Positions 40,314 through 50,905 are shown, counted from the first letter of the stretch. The stretch: DNA of 64,000 bases from Verrucomicrobiaceae bacterium (GCA_027486585.1 JAIXOU010000068.1:30758-94757), one strand, 5' to 3'. Notes: generated by a model not told the origin, from the letters alone. Translations and numbers: made by a program.

Positions 40314-41213
40314 TTACCAGACGCTATTCAGGAAACGGCCAAAGGGGCCTCGTGCAGAGGAGGGTTTGCTGTACTTTGGGGTGTCGCCATCACTTTGAGT
40401 GGAGACATAAAGTGGTCCTTTGTGATCGTTGATCTTGATGCTTTTGACCTCGATGCGCGCGATGGGGCAGTCATTGCTATCCACGGGCATTTTGGAGATG
40501 CGCTCCAGGACATCAATGCCGGAAACGACCTGGCCAAAGACGGTGTAATTGTTGTCTAGGGATGCGTAGTTGCCGAGCGCGAAGTAGAATTGATAGCCAT
40601 TGGACTTCTTACCTGGATTGGTTTTGTCGCTCTTGCGGCCCATGGCCACAGCCCCTTTGCGATGAGTGCGTTTGATTTCGGCAAGCACGCTTTTGCCTTC
40701 GCCTCCGGTGCCCCAGCGCTCACGAGCAGCTTCGTCAGAGGTCAGGGGGTCGCCCGTCTGAACAATGAAACCCTGGATGGCGCGGTGAAAGGCAAGACCG
40801 TTGTAGGCACCGGTTTCGACGTTGTCGAGAAAGTTCGACACGGTCATCGGAGCGTCCTGCGGGTAAAGCTCAAACATGACCTCTTCGACATTGCCGCCGA
40901 AGCTGACGGTCATGATGGCGAGTTTATGACGGCTGTCCTTTTTCCAAGTCGATGGGTCTTCCAGCTTTGGCGCAGAGAAGGTGGCTTTGCGGCCCGTGGT
41001 AGTGACTTGGCCGCCATTGGGAGCCACGCTGGTCTTGGGTCCAGCGGCACGGTCGGCTGCATTAAAAAGTGCCTGCTGGGCGTCGTTGGCCAAGCGTTCC
41101 AATGGGGGCAGGGCAGGTGTGCCGCTAGGCGGAGGCGTGATATCCTGTCCAAGGGCTGTTCCAAAGGCCGCCAGAGCCAGGAAAAAAGAGAGGCGAATGG
41201 TGCAGAGCTTCAC
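40314..41213 (-). CDS. Exported cyclophilin-type peptidyl-prolyl isomerase
   Basis: 299 aa. GTG 41213 is the best start because it directly opens a signal peptide (KLCTIRLSFFLALAAFGTALG); an in-frame TTG 15 bp upstream is the alternative. The isomerase domain is in the C-terminal half: MTVSNFLDNVETGAYNGLAFHR, IVQTGDP, GAVAMGRKSDKTNPGKKSNGYQ-like sequence, and YTVFGQVVSGIDVLERI. The active-site Arg and Gln/Phe are visible. The N-terminal 80 residues are low-complexity. It works on periplasmic proline bonds. Lies 17 bp after the lipoprotein gene. Confidence 0.88.
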   Translation of the reverse strand: MKLCTIRLSFFLALAAFGTALGQDITPPPSGTPALPPLERLANDAQQALFNAADRAAGPKTSVAPNGGQVTTTGRKATFSAPKLEDPSTWKKDSRHKLAIMTVSFGGNVEEVMFELYPQDAPMTVSNFLDNVETGAYNGLAFHRAIQGFIVQTGDPLTSDEAARERWGTGGEGKSVLAEIKRTHRKGAVAMGRKSDKTNPGKKSNGYQFYFALGNYASLDNNYTVFGQVVSGIDVLERISKMPVDSNDCPIARIEVKSIKINDHKGPLYVSTQSDGDTPKYSKPSSARGPFGRFLNSVW

Positions 41214-41230
41214 GGCTGTGTAGGGCAAGA

Positions 41231-41584
41231 TTAACGCAGGGTGCTAGGAGCAACAACGGGAGCGCTTGCAGCCGGTGGCTCAGGATTAAGGCTGACAGGA
41301 GGCAGTCCTGAGACGGTCTCACGAGCAGGAATGGAGGCGGCTGGAGCAGAGGCTGCGGCCGAGCGGGTTGCACCGCCAGTTGCTGGCTCCACGTATTGGA
41401 AATTACGGCGAGGGCCACCACGAGATTTGCGCGGAGCAAGTCCCCATTGCTGATCCAGAGAGTCCAGCTGATCGACGGTGGGATTTACGGCTGAGATTTC
41501 ACCGCCACCGAGAAGCTGACAAGAGGTTAGGGAGACAGAGATCAGAAGACTGGCAAAAGAAAAAAGGATACGCGAAAAGCTCAT
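41231..41584 (-). CDS. Small Ala/Pro-rich lipoprotein
   Basis: 117 aa with leader MSFSRILFSFASLLISVSL and lipobox SLTSC. The rest is low-complexity Ala/Pro/Ser sequence after a short conserved-looking part (DQLDSLDQQWGLAPRKSRGG). ATG 41584 overlaps the ygfZ stop by 4 bp (ATGA), so it is translated in coupling with ygfZ. Function unknown; such tails act as tethers or cell-wall linkers. Confidence 0.7.
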   Translation of the reverse strand: MSFSRILFSFASLLISVSLTSCQLLGGGEISAVNPTVDQLDSLDQQWGLAPRKSRGGPRRNFQYVEPATGGATRSAAASAPAASIPARETVSGLPPVSLNPEPPAASAPVVAPSTLR

Positions 41585-42495
41585 TGATTGAAGAGGGCAG
41601 TTATTTTGACAACGGGTGAGATACTAGACACTTCATCAGCGACAAGCAACTCTGAATCCAGTGTCACCAGTCCCTGACGAACGAAGCCGAGTCCCACCGG
41701 ATGTCCTGAAAGCGGGTCTAGGGTTTGACTGGTGATAGTGCCGATGACTTTTCCAGCTAAAGATAGAGAGGCTCCGTTCAGAAGGGGTTCAGGTCCCACA
41801 GACTGCCAAGCCATCATTTCACGGGGCATCTTGCCTGTGGTCTTGATACGGGAAAGGATCTCCTGGCCGATGTAGCAGCCTTTGGTGTAGCTCATGGTTT
41901 CTTTTTCTAAACCAGCCTCTTGCGGAAACGTGTCTGGATTCAGCTCATTCGGGCTAACAGGGATCTTCTGCAGGATTCGGAAGCACTCGGACTCCTCAGC
42001 CGTCAGCGGGCTTGCAGGCAGTGCAGGCGTTTTTGCTGAAATCGGATGCCACCAGTCACACCCCGGCAGGCCCAGACGCTGGCTGATAACGAGGCGACCG
42101 CCCGTGCCGATAAGTTCTGCCTGGCTTGATTCCGGGGTCATCTTCCCAAAGCAGTGCCAGATCTGCCACTCCTCCGTGATGTCCTCCAGCACGGCGTCAT
42201 CAGCGATGATGTAGCGTTCCAGCCGTATGCCTAAACTTTCACGCAGTGCCTCTGGGGCATCGAGGATCAGGGAATCCTCCATGGCATGGATGAAGATATC
42301 ACCCTCGATTTTACCTTTGAGATTGGTGACACAGGCATGCAAAGCAGAGGTGGCATTTGCCTGTCGGACATCATGCGTAACCTGCCCATTCAGGTAGCGG
42401 ACTCGATCCGCGCCTGAGAGTCGCCATTTGGCACGGGAAGAGAGGTTTAAGCAGCCGCCTTCAGACAGCAGTTTTTGATAAAGTTCAGGGCTCAC
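41581..42495 (-). CDS. ygfZ: YgfZ/GcvT-family folate-binding protein (Fe-S cluster repair)
   Basis: 304 aa. Starts with GTG 42495, which overlaps the upstream dehydrogenase stop by 4 bp (GTGA). The family motif is intact: SYTKGCYIGQEILSRI (K-G-C-Y-x-G-Q-E, around residue 205). RLSGADRVRYLNGQVTHDVR is the typical N-terminal segment. YgfZ proteins use tetrahydrofolate and assist maturation or repair of Fe-S enzymes such as MiaB. Confidence 0.9.
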   Translation of the reverse strand: MSPELYQKLLSEGGCLNLSSRAKWRLSGADRVRYLNGQVTHDVRQANATSALHACVTNLKGKIEGDIFIHAMEDSLILDAPEALRESLGIRLERYIIADDAVLEDITEEWQIWHCFGKMTPESSQAELIGTGGRLVISQRLGLPGCDWWHPISAKTPALPASPLTAEESECFRILQKIPVSPNELNPDTFPQEAGLEKETMSYTKGCYIGQEILSRIKTTGKMPREMMAWQSVGPEPLLNGASLSLAGKVIGTITSQTLDPLSGHPVGLGFVRQGLVTLDSELLVADEVSSISPVVKITALFNQ

Positions 42496-43376
42496 GCGTG
42501 ACGTCCTTTGAAGGTCAATTCGGCAATGCCCGACTTATCCAGCCCACCCAGACCCAGCGTCACCATTTTATCGTATTGGGCTTTCGTTGCATCATTCAGC
42601 GGCAGATTGAGATCTAACCCACGTGCCACACCTTGAGCGATCCCGCTATCTTTCGCCGCATGTTCAGCTGAAAACCAGCAATCGTGCTCGCGGGCGACCA
42701 TATCTCCAGCATCTGTTTCCAGAACTCGGCTATTGGCACCTGTCTGAGAAAAGACCTCACGGATCATGTCTAAATCATGGCCAAGAGCGGCGGCTAATCC
42801 CAGGCCTTCAGCCAGACCTGCTGTATTGATGTTCATGACCATGTTCACAAGAGCCTTAACTTCAGCGGCACGACCTGGGCCGCCGATGAAGCGGCGATTC
42901 AAACTCATCTGTTCGATGATTGGCAGCACGCTCTGATAGATGGCTTCATCGCCAGCAAGCATGAGGTATAGTTTCCCTTCACGAGCATGGCTGATGCTTG
43001 AGGCCATGGCCGCCTCTAGGCTATGCGCGCCGACGGCCTCAGCAGCTGCGTACACCTCTTTTTGGATGGCTGGCGATAGGGTGGCGCAATTGATAAAGAT
43101 CTTGCCACTGGCATTCTTCAATAAACTGTCATCGGACTCAAAGAAAATGCCGCGCATTGAGGCATCATTGGTCACGACGGTAAAGATGACATCCGCTGAG
43201 GCGGTGACTTCTGCCAGCGTCTCTGGCGCAGCGCAGCCCAATTCCGCAGCCAGGCTGATGGCCATCGTCCGGTAAGTATCATACACAGCGCTGATGGTGT
43301 ATCCGCAGTCCTTCAGCCGACGTGCCATATTGGCTCCCATGCGACCGACTCCGACAAAGGCAATTTTTTGATTCAT
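42492..43376 (-). CDS. NAD(P)-dependent beta-hydroxyacid dehydrogenase
   Basis: 294 aa from ATG 43376, where the Rossmann motif begins (KIAFVGVGRMGANMARRL); the open frame upstream of this has no protein-like pattern. TVVTNDASMRGIFFESD and FINCATLSPAIQKEV (substrate loop), then GGPGRAAEVKALVNMV with the catalytic Lys (consensus G.G..a.K...N), identify the 3-hydroxyisobutyrate/tartronate semialdehyde family. Substrate undetermined. Coupled to ygfZ by a 4-bp overlap. Confidence 0.9.
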   Translation of the reverse strand: MNQKIAFVGVGRMGANMARRLKDCGYTISAVYDTYRTMAISLAAELGCAAPETLAEVTASADVIFTVVTNDASMRGIFFESDDSLLKNASGKIFINCATLSPAIQKEVYAAAEAVGAHSLEAAMASSISHAREGKLYLMLAGDEAIYQSVLPIIEQMSLNRRFIGGPGRAAEVKALVNMVMNINTAGLAEGLGLAAALGHDLDMIREVFSQTGANSRVLETDAGDMVAREHDCWFSAEHAAKDSGIAQGVARGLDLNLPLNDATKAQYDKMVTLGLGGLDKSGIAELTFKGRHA

Positions 43377-43471
43377 AAAAGGAGGAATTTTTAAAACAAG
43401 ACTGCCACTTTGGCAGGCCCCTTCATGAAGTGCAACGCGCTTGTCAGCAGATCCTGGCTGAATTCGAGCCT

Positions 43472-44851
43472 TTAGACATTCATCATCTCTTTGATCTGCT
43501 TGGTCGCTATGCCGATCGGGCGATCTAGAGAAACTCCTGCGCAGGTGAGCAGCGTGCTGAGCAAGTCGCCTTGATTGCCTTTGATCTTGTCCAGGAAGCG
43601 TCCGGTGTTGATCGAGCCACCGCCTTTGCCAGCAATGATGAAGGGCAGGTTTTCGCGGGAATGTTTGTTTCCATCTTCGAGTCCCGATCCCCACATCATG
43701 ATGCAGTTATCCAGCAATGTGCCGTCGCCTTCGCGCAGGCTGGCCATCTTTTTCACCATGTAGGCGAACTGGTCGATGTTGAATTTGGTGATCGCGGCGA
43801 CTCTGCCGACTTTGCCCGCTTCATTGTTATGATGGGTTTGGGAGTGATGCGCGTCATTGAAGCCGAGTTCTGGATATGACACACCGTTGGGCGTGGAGCC
43901 GATGTAGGTGCTGACGCGTGTCGTATCGGTCTGGAAGGCCAGCACATTGAGGTCACACATGATCTGCATGTATTCGCTGCGTTTGTCGCCCACAGGGATC
44001 TTGATCTCGATGGGTGGGGAGTCGCTGGCCTTCCGCTTGCTGGCAGCGACGCCTGCTTTCTCTAGTGCGGCCTCTTTCTGCCGATACTCAATCGCGGCGA
44101 TGCGACGCTCCACGGCGCGCACACTGTCTAGATACTCATCAAGCTTCTGCTGGTCATTCTGGGGTAATTTACGGCGCAAGTCCTTGGCACCACCAATGAC
44201 TAAGTCGAGCATTTGTCGGTCCAGCGGGTCCGTCTGTGTGGTCTGTCCAGGTCGGTCTGATTTGCCGAACAAACGATTCAGCACGCTGCGTGGGTTGGTT
44301 TCAGCTGGCACCGCTTGGGTGGCCGAGCGGAAGCTGCAGTGTGAGTAGTAGCCCTCGTTCAGACCTTCTTGGTTTTCCTTGTGCGTCTGCGGCATCGTGG
44401 CCAATTCCAAGGACGGTAAAGACGTCAGTCCACCGATGTAATTGGCGGCGATCTGGTCCGCGGAAATGCCGATATTGATCCGATTCCGAGTGTCCGAATC
44501 AGGCAGCATCGCCGTTAACCACGTCGAGAGTTCCAGCGCATGAGGTGCCCCATTAAAAGGGGAGATAGGCACTCCTGAGATGCCTTTCATGAGTAAGCAC
44601 TGATTCAGCACAGGCCGCAAAGACTCCAAGGCCGGTGGCGGCGTTTTCAAGAAACTGTCCGCACTCGCTGGCCAAAATTGATCCATGATCACCCCATGCG
44701 GCATGTACATGAAGCCGATGCGCACTGGCGGTTTCACGGCCTTGCCCTTAGCGGCTTCTGCCCAGCCCATGGATTCAAGTAAGGGCAGTCCCAGCGAGGC
44801 TCCAAGACCTCTGAGGTAGGTGCGGCGGTCGATGAGGTGATTTGAAGGCAT
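43472..44851 (-). CDS. DUF1552 protein, Tat-exported
   Basis: 459 aa. The N-terminus carries a twin-arginine signal, [20 protein letters not shown], characteristic of DUF1552. The body has the family markers [27 protein letters not shown]-like sequence and [21 protein letters not shown]1552 proteins are almost always encoded beside DUF1592 cytochrome-like proteins in Planctomycetes and Verrucomicrobia; the role is not proven. Its ATG lies 9 bp after the DUF1592 stop, so the two form one operon. Confidence 0.93.
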   Translation of the reverse strand: MPSNHLIDRRTYLRGLGASLGLPLLESMGWAEAAKGKAVKPPVRIGFMYMPHGVIMDQFWPASADSFLKTPPPALESLRPVLNQCLLMKGISGVPISPFNGAPHALELSTWLTAMLPDSDTRNRINIGISADQIAANYIGGLTSLPSLELATMPQTHKENQEGLNEGYYSHCSFRSATQAVPAETNPRSVLNRLFGKSDRPGQTTQTDPLDRQMLDLVIGGAKDLRRKLPQNDQQKLDEYLDSVRAVERRIAAIEYRQKEAALEKAGVAASKRKASDSPPIEIKIPVGDKRSEYMQIMCDLNVLAFQTDTTRVSTYIGSTPNGVSYPELGFNDAHHSQTHHNNEAGKVGRVAAITKFNIDQFAYMVKKMASLREGDGTLLDNCIMMWGSGLEDGNKHSRENLPFIIAGKGGGSINTGRFLDKIKGNQGDLLSTLLTCAGVSLDRPIGIATKQIKEMMNV

Positions 44852-44860
44852 AGGGCGTCG

Positions 44861-46774
44861 TTAGTTGATCCGGTGATTGAGAAAAGGATAGCTGGTCACG
44901 ATTTCGGCGATGAGCGTTTGAATACGATAACCGTCTTTGACGATGGTTTCCATGAGGTGATCCACCACGATTTCATCGTAGCCTTCGAGTTGACGGCATA
45001 GAGCGTAGGCCAGTAGTTTTTCGGTGAGGTTTCGCGCCAGTTCATCTTTTCGTGTGGCAATGATGGCCTTTAATTCCTTGGGGGTGGTGAAGTGCTTGCC
45101 ACCTGGCAGTTCACCTGCGGCGTCGATCTTTCCGCCGGTATCGTCCTGATCACGCCAGCGACCAATGGCATCGAAGTTTTCCAAGCCGAAGCCGATGGGG
45201 TCGAGGATCTTGTGGCAGTTGGCGCAGACCGCGTTTGTGCGATGCAGTTCGGTGCGTTGACGCAGGGTGAGATTGGCGATCTTTTTCTTGTCCTGTTTTT
45301 CCAAAGTGGGAACATTCGGTGGGGCAGGGGGGACGTGGTCGCCGAGCACTTGTTCCAGAACCCAGACGCCGCGTTTGACGGGACTCGTGCGATTCGGGAA
45401 TGAGGTCGTGGCTAAAATACCGGGCATTCCCAAGATGCCTCCGCGATTGGCGTTCGTGAGCTTGACCTGGCGCATCTCTGGGCCTGTGACGGATTTTTCC
45501 ATGCCATAAAGCTTGGCCAAGGTCTCGTTGAGGAACGTGTAGTCGCTATCCACAAAGCTGACGACGCTCTTGTTCTCACGCACGATGCTCTCAAAAAACA
45601 GACGTGCTTCGTCATACATGGCTGTGCGCATGGCGCTGTTCATTTCGGGAAATTTGGCGGTGTCGAAGGTCTTGTCCTGAATGTCTCCAAGTCCGAGCCA
45701 TTGCGCGCCGAAGCCGTCAAACAAAGCTCGCGAGCGAGGATCCGCGAGCATGCGCTTCACCTGTGATCTTAGCACGGCTGGTTCGTGGAGCGTGCCATCA
45801 TCGGCTAAGGCTGAAAGAGTGCTGTCTGGCAGTGTGGCCCAGAGCAGATAGGAGAGACGAGATGCCAGTTGATGGTCATCTAGCGGGACGATGCTTTTCC
45901 CGGCCTCGGGTTCTTTGGCCGGAGTGATGAATAGGAACTGCGGGGAAACGAGAACCGCTTTGAGCATCAGGCGCAAGGCTGCTGCGTAAGTCTGTTGGTT
46001 GTTCGTTGCCAGATCAAAGACCTGCATCAAGACCTCGACCTCTGCCTCGGTGACAGGTCGTCGATAGGCGCTGCGGGCGAGGGATTGGGCGACGTTTCTT
46101 GCGGCGATTCGGGGATCTGTTCCTGGCTCGGGTGCTTTTCCGAACAGGCGCTTTTGCAGCTCGGTTGACGGGGCATTCTTGGGAGCTAAAACACGATCCA
46201 ATACTTCATTTGCGATGCCGAGATACTGTTCGGTTTGCAGAGGCGAAAGCGTATTGAGATAACCTTCGCCAAAGACTTCATCGGGCAAATCTTGGGCCAC
46301 GGACTGATCAACGCCAAAGAGATCATGCAGGGTGTTGCCATACTCGATCTTCGTCAGGCGACGTATGATGAATGGCCCTGGATCTTTCGGGCTGAAAAGC
46401 TTCAGATTGCCGATCTGGTCCAAGAACTTTTGCCGTTCCTCATCCGTTGGCTGATTGTCCGCATCTTCCGGTGGCATGTCATGAGCCTTCACATTCGCCA
46501 GAGCCTGCTTCCATTTTCGACTGTTAGAAGAGTTACCAGGATTTTTGAGTGCGCTGAGGTAATCCAGCCCGCCTTTCCTGCGCTTGGTTCCATGACACTC
46601 CGCGCAGTAATTTTTGACAAAGGGCGCGACGCCATCGTTGAAGGCCTTTTTTGCCTTAGCTATCTGCTCGGCAGTTGCTGGCTCATTGGATACTTCTGCG
46701 TGGCATGGCCATAGCGCACAGATTAGTAAGGCCAAGGCCATCAAGCCTCTGCGCATCGTCACAAATTTTGTCAT
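44861..46774 (-). CDS. DUF1592-type cytochrome-like exported protein (PSCyt)
   Basis: 637 aa from ATG 46774; TTG 46786 and ATG 46756 are alternatives. A signal peptide ends near CHAEV. An N-terminal haem-like motif [19 protein letters not shown] (CxxCH) is followed by the DUF1587-DUF1592-DUF1588-DUF1585 order: [49 protein letters not shown], and [20 protein letters not shown] (second CxxCH), with [15 protein letters not shown] at the end. Likely periplasmic. The family is expanded in Planctomycetes-Verrucomicrobia and thought to act in carbohydrate or lipid oxidation (not established). Confidence 0.94.
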   Translation of the reverse strand: MTKFVTMRRGLMALALLICALWPCHAEVSNEPATAEQIAKAKKAFNDGVAPFVKNYCAECHGTKRRKGGLDYLSALKNPGNSSNSRKWKQALANVKAHDMPPEDADNQPTDEERQKFLDQIGNLKLFSPKDPGPFIIRRLTKIEYGNTLHDLFGVDQSVAQDLPDEVFGEGYLNTLSPLQTEQYLGIANEVLDRVLAPKNAPSTELQKRLFGKAPEPGTDPRIAARNVAQSLARSAYRRPVTEAEVEVLMQVFDLATNNQQTYAAALRLMLKAVLVSPQFLFITPAKEPEAGKSIVPLDDHQLASRLSYLLWATLPDSTLSALADDGTLHEPAVLRSQVKRMLADPRSRALFDGFGAQWLGLGDIQDKTFDTAKFPEMNSAMRTAMYDEARLFFESIVRENKSVVSFVDSDYTFLNETLAKLYGMEKSVTGPEMRQVKLTNANRGGILGMPGILATTSFPNRTSPVKRGVWVLEQVLGDHVPPAPPNVPTLEKQDKKKIANLTLRQRTELHRTNAVCANCHKILDPIGFGLENFDAIGRWRDQDDTGGKIDAAGELPGGKHFTTPKELKAIIATRKDELARNLTEKLLAYALCRQLEGYDEIVVDHLMETIVKDGYRIQTLIAEIVTSYPFLNHRIN

Positions 46775-46884
46775 TCCTTTTTTCAACGGGGCTGAAGGCT
46801 ACGGACGAACCCAGCGGCCTCTATCGGAATTCAAGTTTGCTTTGGCGATGATGAAGAGCCGCCTGAAGCCGCTGCTCATCTGTT

Positions 46885-47394
46885 TTATTGGCCGCCAATA
46901 ATCTGAAGCAGTTCGACTTCGAAGATGAGATCACTGTTGGGTGGAATCTTACCACCGACGGCTTGACTGCCATAAGCCAGTCTGGAGGGAATGTAGAGCA
47001 TCCATTTGTCACCGGGTTTCATGAGTTTAAGAGCCTCTGTCCAGCCCGCAATGACCTGACCCACGCCAAAGGTCGCTGGCACACCCCGGTCGATGGAGCT
47101 GTCAAACACCGTGCCATCGGTGAGCGTGCCACGATAATGGACCATCACGGAGTCAAAGTAGGTCGGTGAGCGTCCACCTGCTGGTCCTGAGGATAGCACG
47201 CGGTATTGCAAGCCGCTGGCGGTGGTGATTTTCCCTGAGGCATCAGGACTGGCGCTCATGGGAGTAAAAGCTGGCGTTGGCGTCGTAATAGGCTGCTGGG
47301 TTGGCAGCGGAACGGCTGAGATTTCGGGCTCAGTTTGGCAGCTTGTGACGCAGATCAACAGGGCGGATGAAAAAGACAGGAGAATAGACTTCAT
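46885..47394 (-). CDS. FKBP-type peptidyl-prolyl isomerase lipoprotein
   Basis: 169 aa. Leader MKSILLSFSSALLICVTSC has lipobox VTSC, so it is membrane-anchored. A Pro/Thr linker (about 25-55) leads to an FKBP domain with VMVHYRGTLTDGTVFDSS, GQVIAGWTEALKLMKPGDKW and IPPNSDLIFEVELL. The active-site Tyr, Asp, Phe and Trp are present. It assists folding in the periplasm. Starts 27 bp after the PQQ gene on the same strand. Confidence 0.93.
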   Translation of the reverse strand: MKSILLSFSSALLICVTSCQTEPEISAVPLPTQQPITTPTPAFTPMSASPDASGKITTASGLQYRVLSSGPAGGRSPTYFDSVMVHYRGTLTDGTVFDSSIDRGVPATFGVGQVIAGWTEALKLMKPGDKWMLYIPSRLAYGSQAVGGKIPPNSDLIFEVELLQIIGGQ

Positions 47395-47421
47395 GAAGGG
47401 GAATCGGAGGGTGGATGAACT

Positions 47422-49170
47422 TTAAGGAGCCAAGGGGAGTGAGTAGCAAGCGGCTTCCACGCCGTTACGGACGAGCAGCGTATTACCGACGAGCACAGGA
47501 TGGTTCCAGGTTTTACCTCGGAGTGCAACGAAGGATGTCAATTCTTGATGCCCGCTCGGGTCAGCCCGCAGCAGTGCGACGCGGCCATTTTCAGCAGCCA
47601 TCAAGATTTGATCGGCTGACTCAAGCAACACGCCCTCGCCTTTGCCATAGCGCCCGTCTTTCCAGACTCGGTTGCCCGTTTTAAGATCGACGCAGCTGAA
47701 CATGGAGCCGTCGATGCCGTAGAGGTAACCTTGATGGGCCATGATTTCAGTGAAATCGAGCTTCAGATCCTTCGTCGTCCACAGTTCCTCGGCGGCGAGT
47801 TGATCGCCTTTTTTGCTCAGGCGAATCGCCCGACTTCCCTCGGACATCGGAGTGGGGAGTAAGACGATGTCGTCGCCAATGACCGTGGGTTGCAGCGCAC
47901 GGTAGCCTTGGAATTTCCATTCGTAGTTGAGGCGTACTCTGCCCGTGGCGGGATCAAGCAGGAGCAGGCCATCATTTGTGAGCATGAGCACGGTTTCATC
48001 CCCCAGCACTCGGCTGAGTTGGGGAGAGCTGTAGGACTCAGGACCGCAGGCAACAGACCAGCGGGCCTGGCCGGTGGCTGCATCAAAGGCCATGATTCCT
48101 TTGTCCCCAGCACCACCGGCAAAAACGATGACCTGTGAATGAGTCACCAAGGGCGATGACGAGTAACCCCACATCGGCGGTTCACGACCCGCGAGGCTCT
48201 TGAAGTCCTGCTGCCAGACGACGTCACCCGTGCTTGCTTTCAATCGCTGCAACAGGCCCGATGCACTCACGGTGAAGACGGCACCGTCAGCGAGAGTGGG
48301 TGTCGCACGTGGACCCGGGCCGCCCATGGGTTCGTCAAAACGAGCCTGTCGCTGCTGAGTCCACACTTCGTTTCCAGTGTTCACGTCATAGCAGACCGTG
48401 ACTTCGTTGGCGCCGCGCTGTTCTTGCGTGAAAGCAAATGCGCCCGCCACAGCAAAGGATGACCAGCCTGCACCGACCGGCTTTTTCCAAAGCAGCTTCG
48501 GCGGATTGGCTTTCCAATCCGTCGCCAGCTTCGGAGTCTTCGCACGGCCCATGCGGTCTACGCCACGGAACCCTGGCCACTCTGCCGTGATGAGCGCTGC
48601 ATCCATGGCCGCACCCGCGCTCAATACATCGGCTGGAGCGGTCTTGTTGGCTACCCATTCGCCAGCGCCAGGTGCTGAAGACCAGCGCGATTTCAAATCA
48701 AAAATATAGTCCCCGTTGATGCCCTCATTTTGCAGCAGCGTCGTCGCGGACATGGGTAACACGGATGCGATGAGAATGCCTGCCACCCGTTGTTTGGGTG
48801 GCTTTCGGCTGTAGATGAAAGCGCCGGTGACAAACCCAAGCATCCCCAGCGGCAGTGTCAGATAGCTGGTGATCGGACCTTGCATGGAGGCATGGCTAAA
48901 CATGAAGACCAGAGGCACTGCCAAGATCACACCCAAGAAGCCGATCAGTTTCTCACGGCCTGTGGCACGACTGCCTGCCAGCCACCAGATCAGGATCAGC
49001 ACGCAGGCCAGCACTGGAAAGAAAACGGGAATATACCAATACTGGCTGCTGGCTCCTTCAATGAACGGCGGCACATAGCGGCAGAGCACCATGAGTGCCG
49101 CGAGGATGAATGCCGGCCACATCCGCAGCGGTTGGTAGTGTGATTCTGCTGGGGTGGATTCTGGATTCAT
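47422..49170 (-). CDS. Membrane-anchored PQQ-like beta-propeller protein
   Basis: 582 aa from ATG 49170; a TTG at 49236 is unlikely because it adds unrelated residues. Four membrane helices (about 17-34, 45-65, 75-95, 105-125) precede a large exported propeller. Blades carry NTGNEVWTQQR, STGDVVWQQDFKS, ATGQARWSVACG and KTGNRVWKDGRYG. AEWPGFRGVDRMGRAKTPK marks the family opening, as in the other propeller protein at 21-22 kb. Function unknown; sugar or alcohol dehydrogenase-like or scaffold. Confidence 0.85.
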   Translation of the reverse strand: MNPESTPAESHYQPLRMWPAFILAALMVLCRYVPPFIEGASSQYWYIPVFFPVLACVLILIWWLAGSRATGREKLIGFLGVILAVPLVFMFSHASMQGPITSYLTLPLGMLGFVTGAFIYSRKPPKQRVAGILIASVLPMSATTLLQNEGINGDYIFDLKSRWSSAPGAGEWVANKTAPADVLSAGAAMDAALITAEWPGFRGVDRMGRAKTPKLATDWKANPPKLLWKKPVGAGWSSFAVAGAFAFTQEQRGANEVTVCYDVNTGNEVWTQQRQARFDEPMGGPGPRATPTLADGAVFTVSASGLLQRLKASTGDVVWQQDFKSLAGREPPMWGYSSSPLVTHSQVIVFAGGAGDKGIMAFDAATGQARWSVACGPESYSSPQLSRVLGDETVLMLTNDGLLLLDPATGRVRLNYEWKFQGYRALQPTVIGDDIVLLPTPMSEGSRAIRLSKKGDQLAAEELWTTKDLKLDFTEIMAHQGYLYGIDGSMFSCVDLKTGNRVWKDGRYGKGEGVLLESADQILMAAENGRVALLRADPSGHQELTSFVALRGKTWNHPVLVGNTLLVRNGVEAACYSLPLAP

Positions 49171-49410
49171 GTCCGTGAGCGTCTTGAAGAGTTGCTGGAT
49201 CTCTTGGCAGGCTGCCACATTCCCCTTTGTGGTCAATCATCCTCAGACGTCTGTTTTCTCGACTGCTAGGATGATCCTGTAAACAACAAGGTCAGATCAG
49301 TGAGAAGAAAGATCTTTCTCAAATCAGCAAAGGCATGCAAGTAAACAAGTCAGGAGAGAGCATGGTGTTGATGGACTCCAGCGGTCCGTTCCCATAGACT
49401 CGCATACCAA
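49171..49410. other. Divergent intergenic region with a short palindrome
   Basis: A 240-bp gap between the PQQ and esterase genes. It holds a 14-bp perfect palindrome (agaaagatctttct, 49306-49319) that could be an operator. I see no other feature. Confidence 0.4.
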
Positions 49411-50889
49411 ATGAAAAGAATTTTCACATCCATCGGCCTCGTGGCTTTGCTCAGTTGCTTCTCCGTCTTCGGTGATACGTCACAAAATGAAGGCAAGCTT
49501 CTGGCACTCCGCGATCTGAAGATCGATGCGGGGAGCATTACAACTGTGGAGCGCGATGTGACTGGGACTAGGACCATTGTGAAGCTGGTGCTGAATCCAG
49601 CGAAGGGATCGAACATCAACGTCGAAGTCTGGTTACCCGATGCAGAGAAGTGGAACGCTCGTTTTCTCGGCCTCGGCAATGGTGGTGCTGCGGGGAAGAT
49701 CAACTCCGGCAGCTTGGCCGGAGCGAGCGCTGGTGGATACGCCGTGGCCACGACGGACTTGGGCACGGCACCCAACTCCGACTCGGGTATTGGCAATGAA
49801 GAAGTGTGGAAGGATTTTGGTTATCGCGCCACGCATCTCATGACCGTCGTGGGCAAGCAGATCGTGAAGGCGCATTATGGCAAAGCCCCAGAGCTCTCGT
49901 ATTTCAGCGGTGGGTCCACTGGCGGCCAGCAGGCCTTGCAGGAAGCACAGCGTTATCCCGAGGACTATGATGGCATCGCCGCTTCCGTCGCCGCGCATTG
50001 TCGCACACCACTTCATGCTTACTTTCTGTGGAACGACCAGATTTTGAAAAAGTGTCCGTTCACGAAATCGCAAGATGCCAACGTCATCGCCGCCGCGAAT
50101 GAATACATGGCCTCACGCGAAATCCCCATCGCAGCAGGCAAATTCGTCTCCGATCCGCGCTGTACCGCGCAGGACATTGAGGCTGTCATCGCCCTAGCGC
50201 GGAATAAGGACGCCACGCTCACCAACGAACACGCAGCGGCTTTGAAGAAACTCTTCGACGGACCGCGCCATGCCGTCACCGGCGAACGCATCTTCAACGG
50301 TATCCCGCTCGGTAGTTCTATCGAGGCCTCGCATGGTCACTTGTATCTTTTCAACTGGGTCTTTGGCAAAGACAAGAAGCCGGAGGACATCAATTTCGGG
50401 GCGGACATCGACACCTACACCGCGAAGCTCGCGCCTTACCTCAACGCCGAGAACCCTGACCTCAGCGCCTTCGCCAAGCGCGGCGGCAAGCTCATCATGA
50501 CCCTCGGTACCGCCGATTCGGTCGTGCCTTATCACGCCTCCATTTATTACTACGAGCGAGTGATTGAGCGCCTCGGCGGCCTCGATCAAGCGCAGTCCTT
50601 CTTCCGCTTCTACGTCGTCCCCGGCCTCGCCCACGGCGGCGGCCCTGGCATCAATCAAGCGCCGAACCTGCTCGATGCCGTCCGCACCTGGCGCGAAACC
50701 GGCACCGCGCCTTTTGCCTTACATGGCCATCACACCGAGAATGGCAAGACCTCGTGGGAGATGCCGATCTATCCCTATCCGACGCAGACTGGATGGAATG
50801 TAGCAACGAAGAGCTTTAAGCCTGTGGATGGCAAACGCGGTGGCGTGGATCGGATCGCTGAGATGTTTCGTCCGGCTGCAGTTGAATAA
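49411..50889 (+). CDS. Tannase/feruloyl-esterase-family protein
   Basis: 492 aa with signal peptide MKRIFTSIGLVALLSCFSVF. Family features are GLGNGGAAGKINSGS, the nucleophile elbow YFSGGSTGGQQALQEAQRYP (G-x-S-x-G as GGSTGG), and the distal KLIMTLGTADSVVPYHAS (Asp) and VPGLAHGGGGPG-like (His) segments, which supply the catalytic triad. A disulfide beside the nucleophile is expected but its partner is uncertain. It hydrolyses gallate or ferulate esters of plant polymers by family inference. Convergent with the SGNH gene, 16 bp apart. Confidence 0.88.
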   Translation: MKRIFTSIGLVALLSCFSVFGDTSQNEGKLLALRDLKIDAGSITTVERDVTGTRTIVKLVLNPAKGSNINVEVWLPDAEKWNARFLGLGNGGAAGKINSGSLAGASAGGYAVATTDLGTAPNSDSGIGNEEVWKDFGYRATHLMTVVGKQIVKAHYGKAPELSYFSGGSTGGQQALQEAQRYPEDYDGIAASVAAHCRTPLHAYFLWNDQILKKCPFTKSQDANVIAAANEYMASREIPIAAGKFVSDPRCTAQDIEAVIALARNKDATLTNEHAAALKKLFDGPRHAVTGERIFNGIPLGSSIEASHGHLYLFNWVFGKDKKPEDINFGADIDTYTAKLAPYLNAENPDLSAFAKRGGKLIMTLGTADSVVPYHASIYYYERVIERLGGLDQAQSFFRFYVVPGLAHGGGPGINQAPNLLDAVRTWRETGTAPFALHGHHTENGKTSWEMPIYPYPTQTGWNVATKSFKPVDGKRGGVDRIAEMFRPAAVE

Positions 50890-50905
50890 GCTTTCGCCGA
50901 CGTTC

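Noticed and set aside
43377..43694. A 106-residue N-terminal extension of the dehydrogenase
   Set aside because: The Rossmann start is at 43376; upstream residues are Arg/Gln-rich and overlap the end of the DUF1552 gene antisense.
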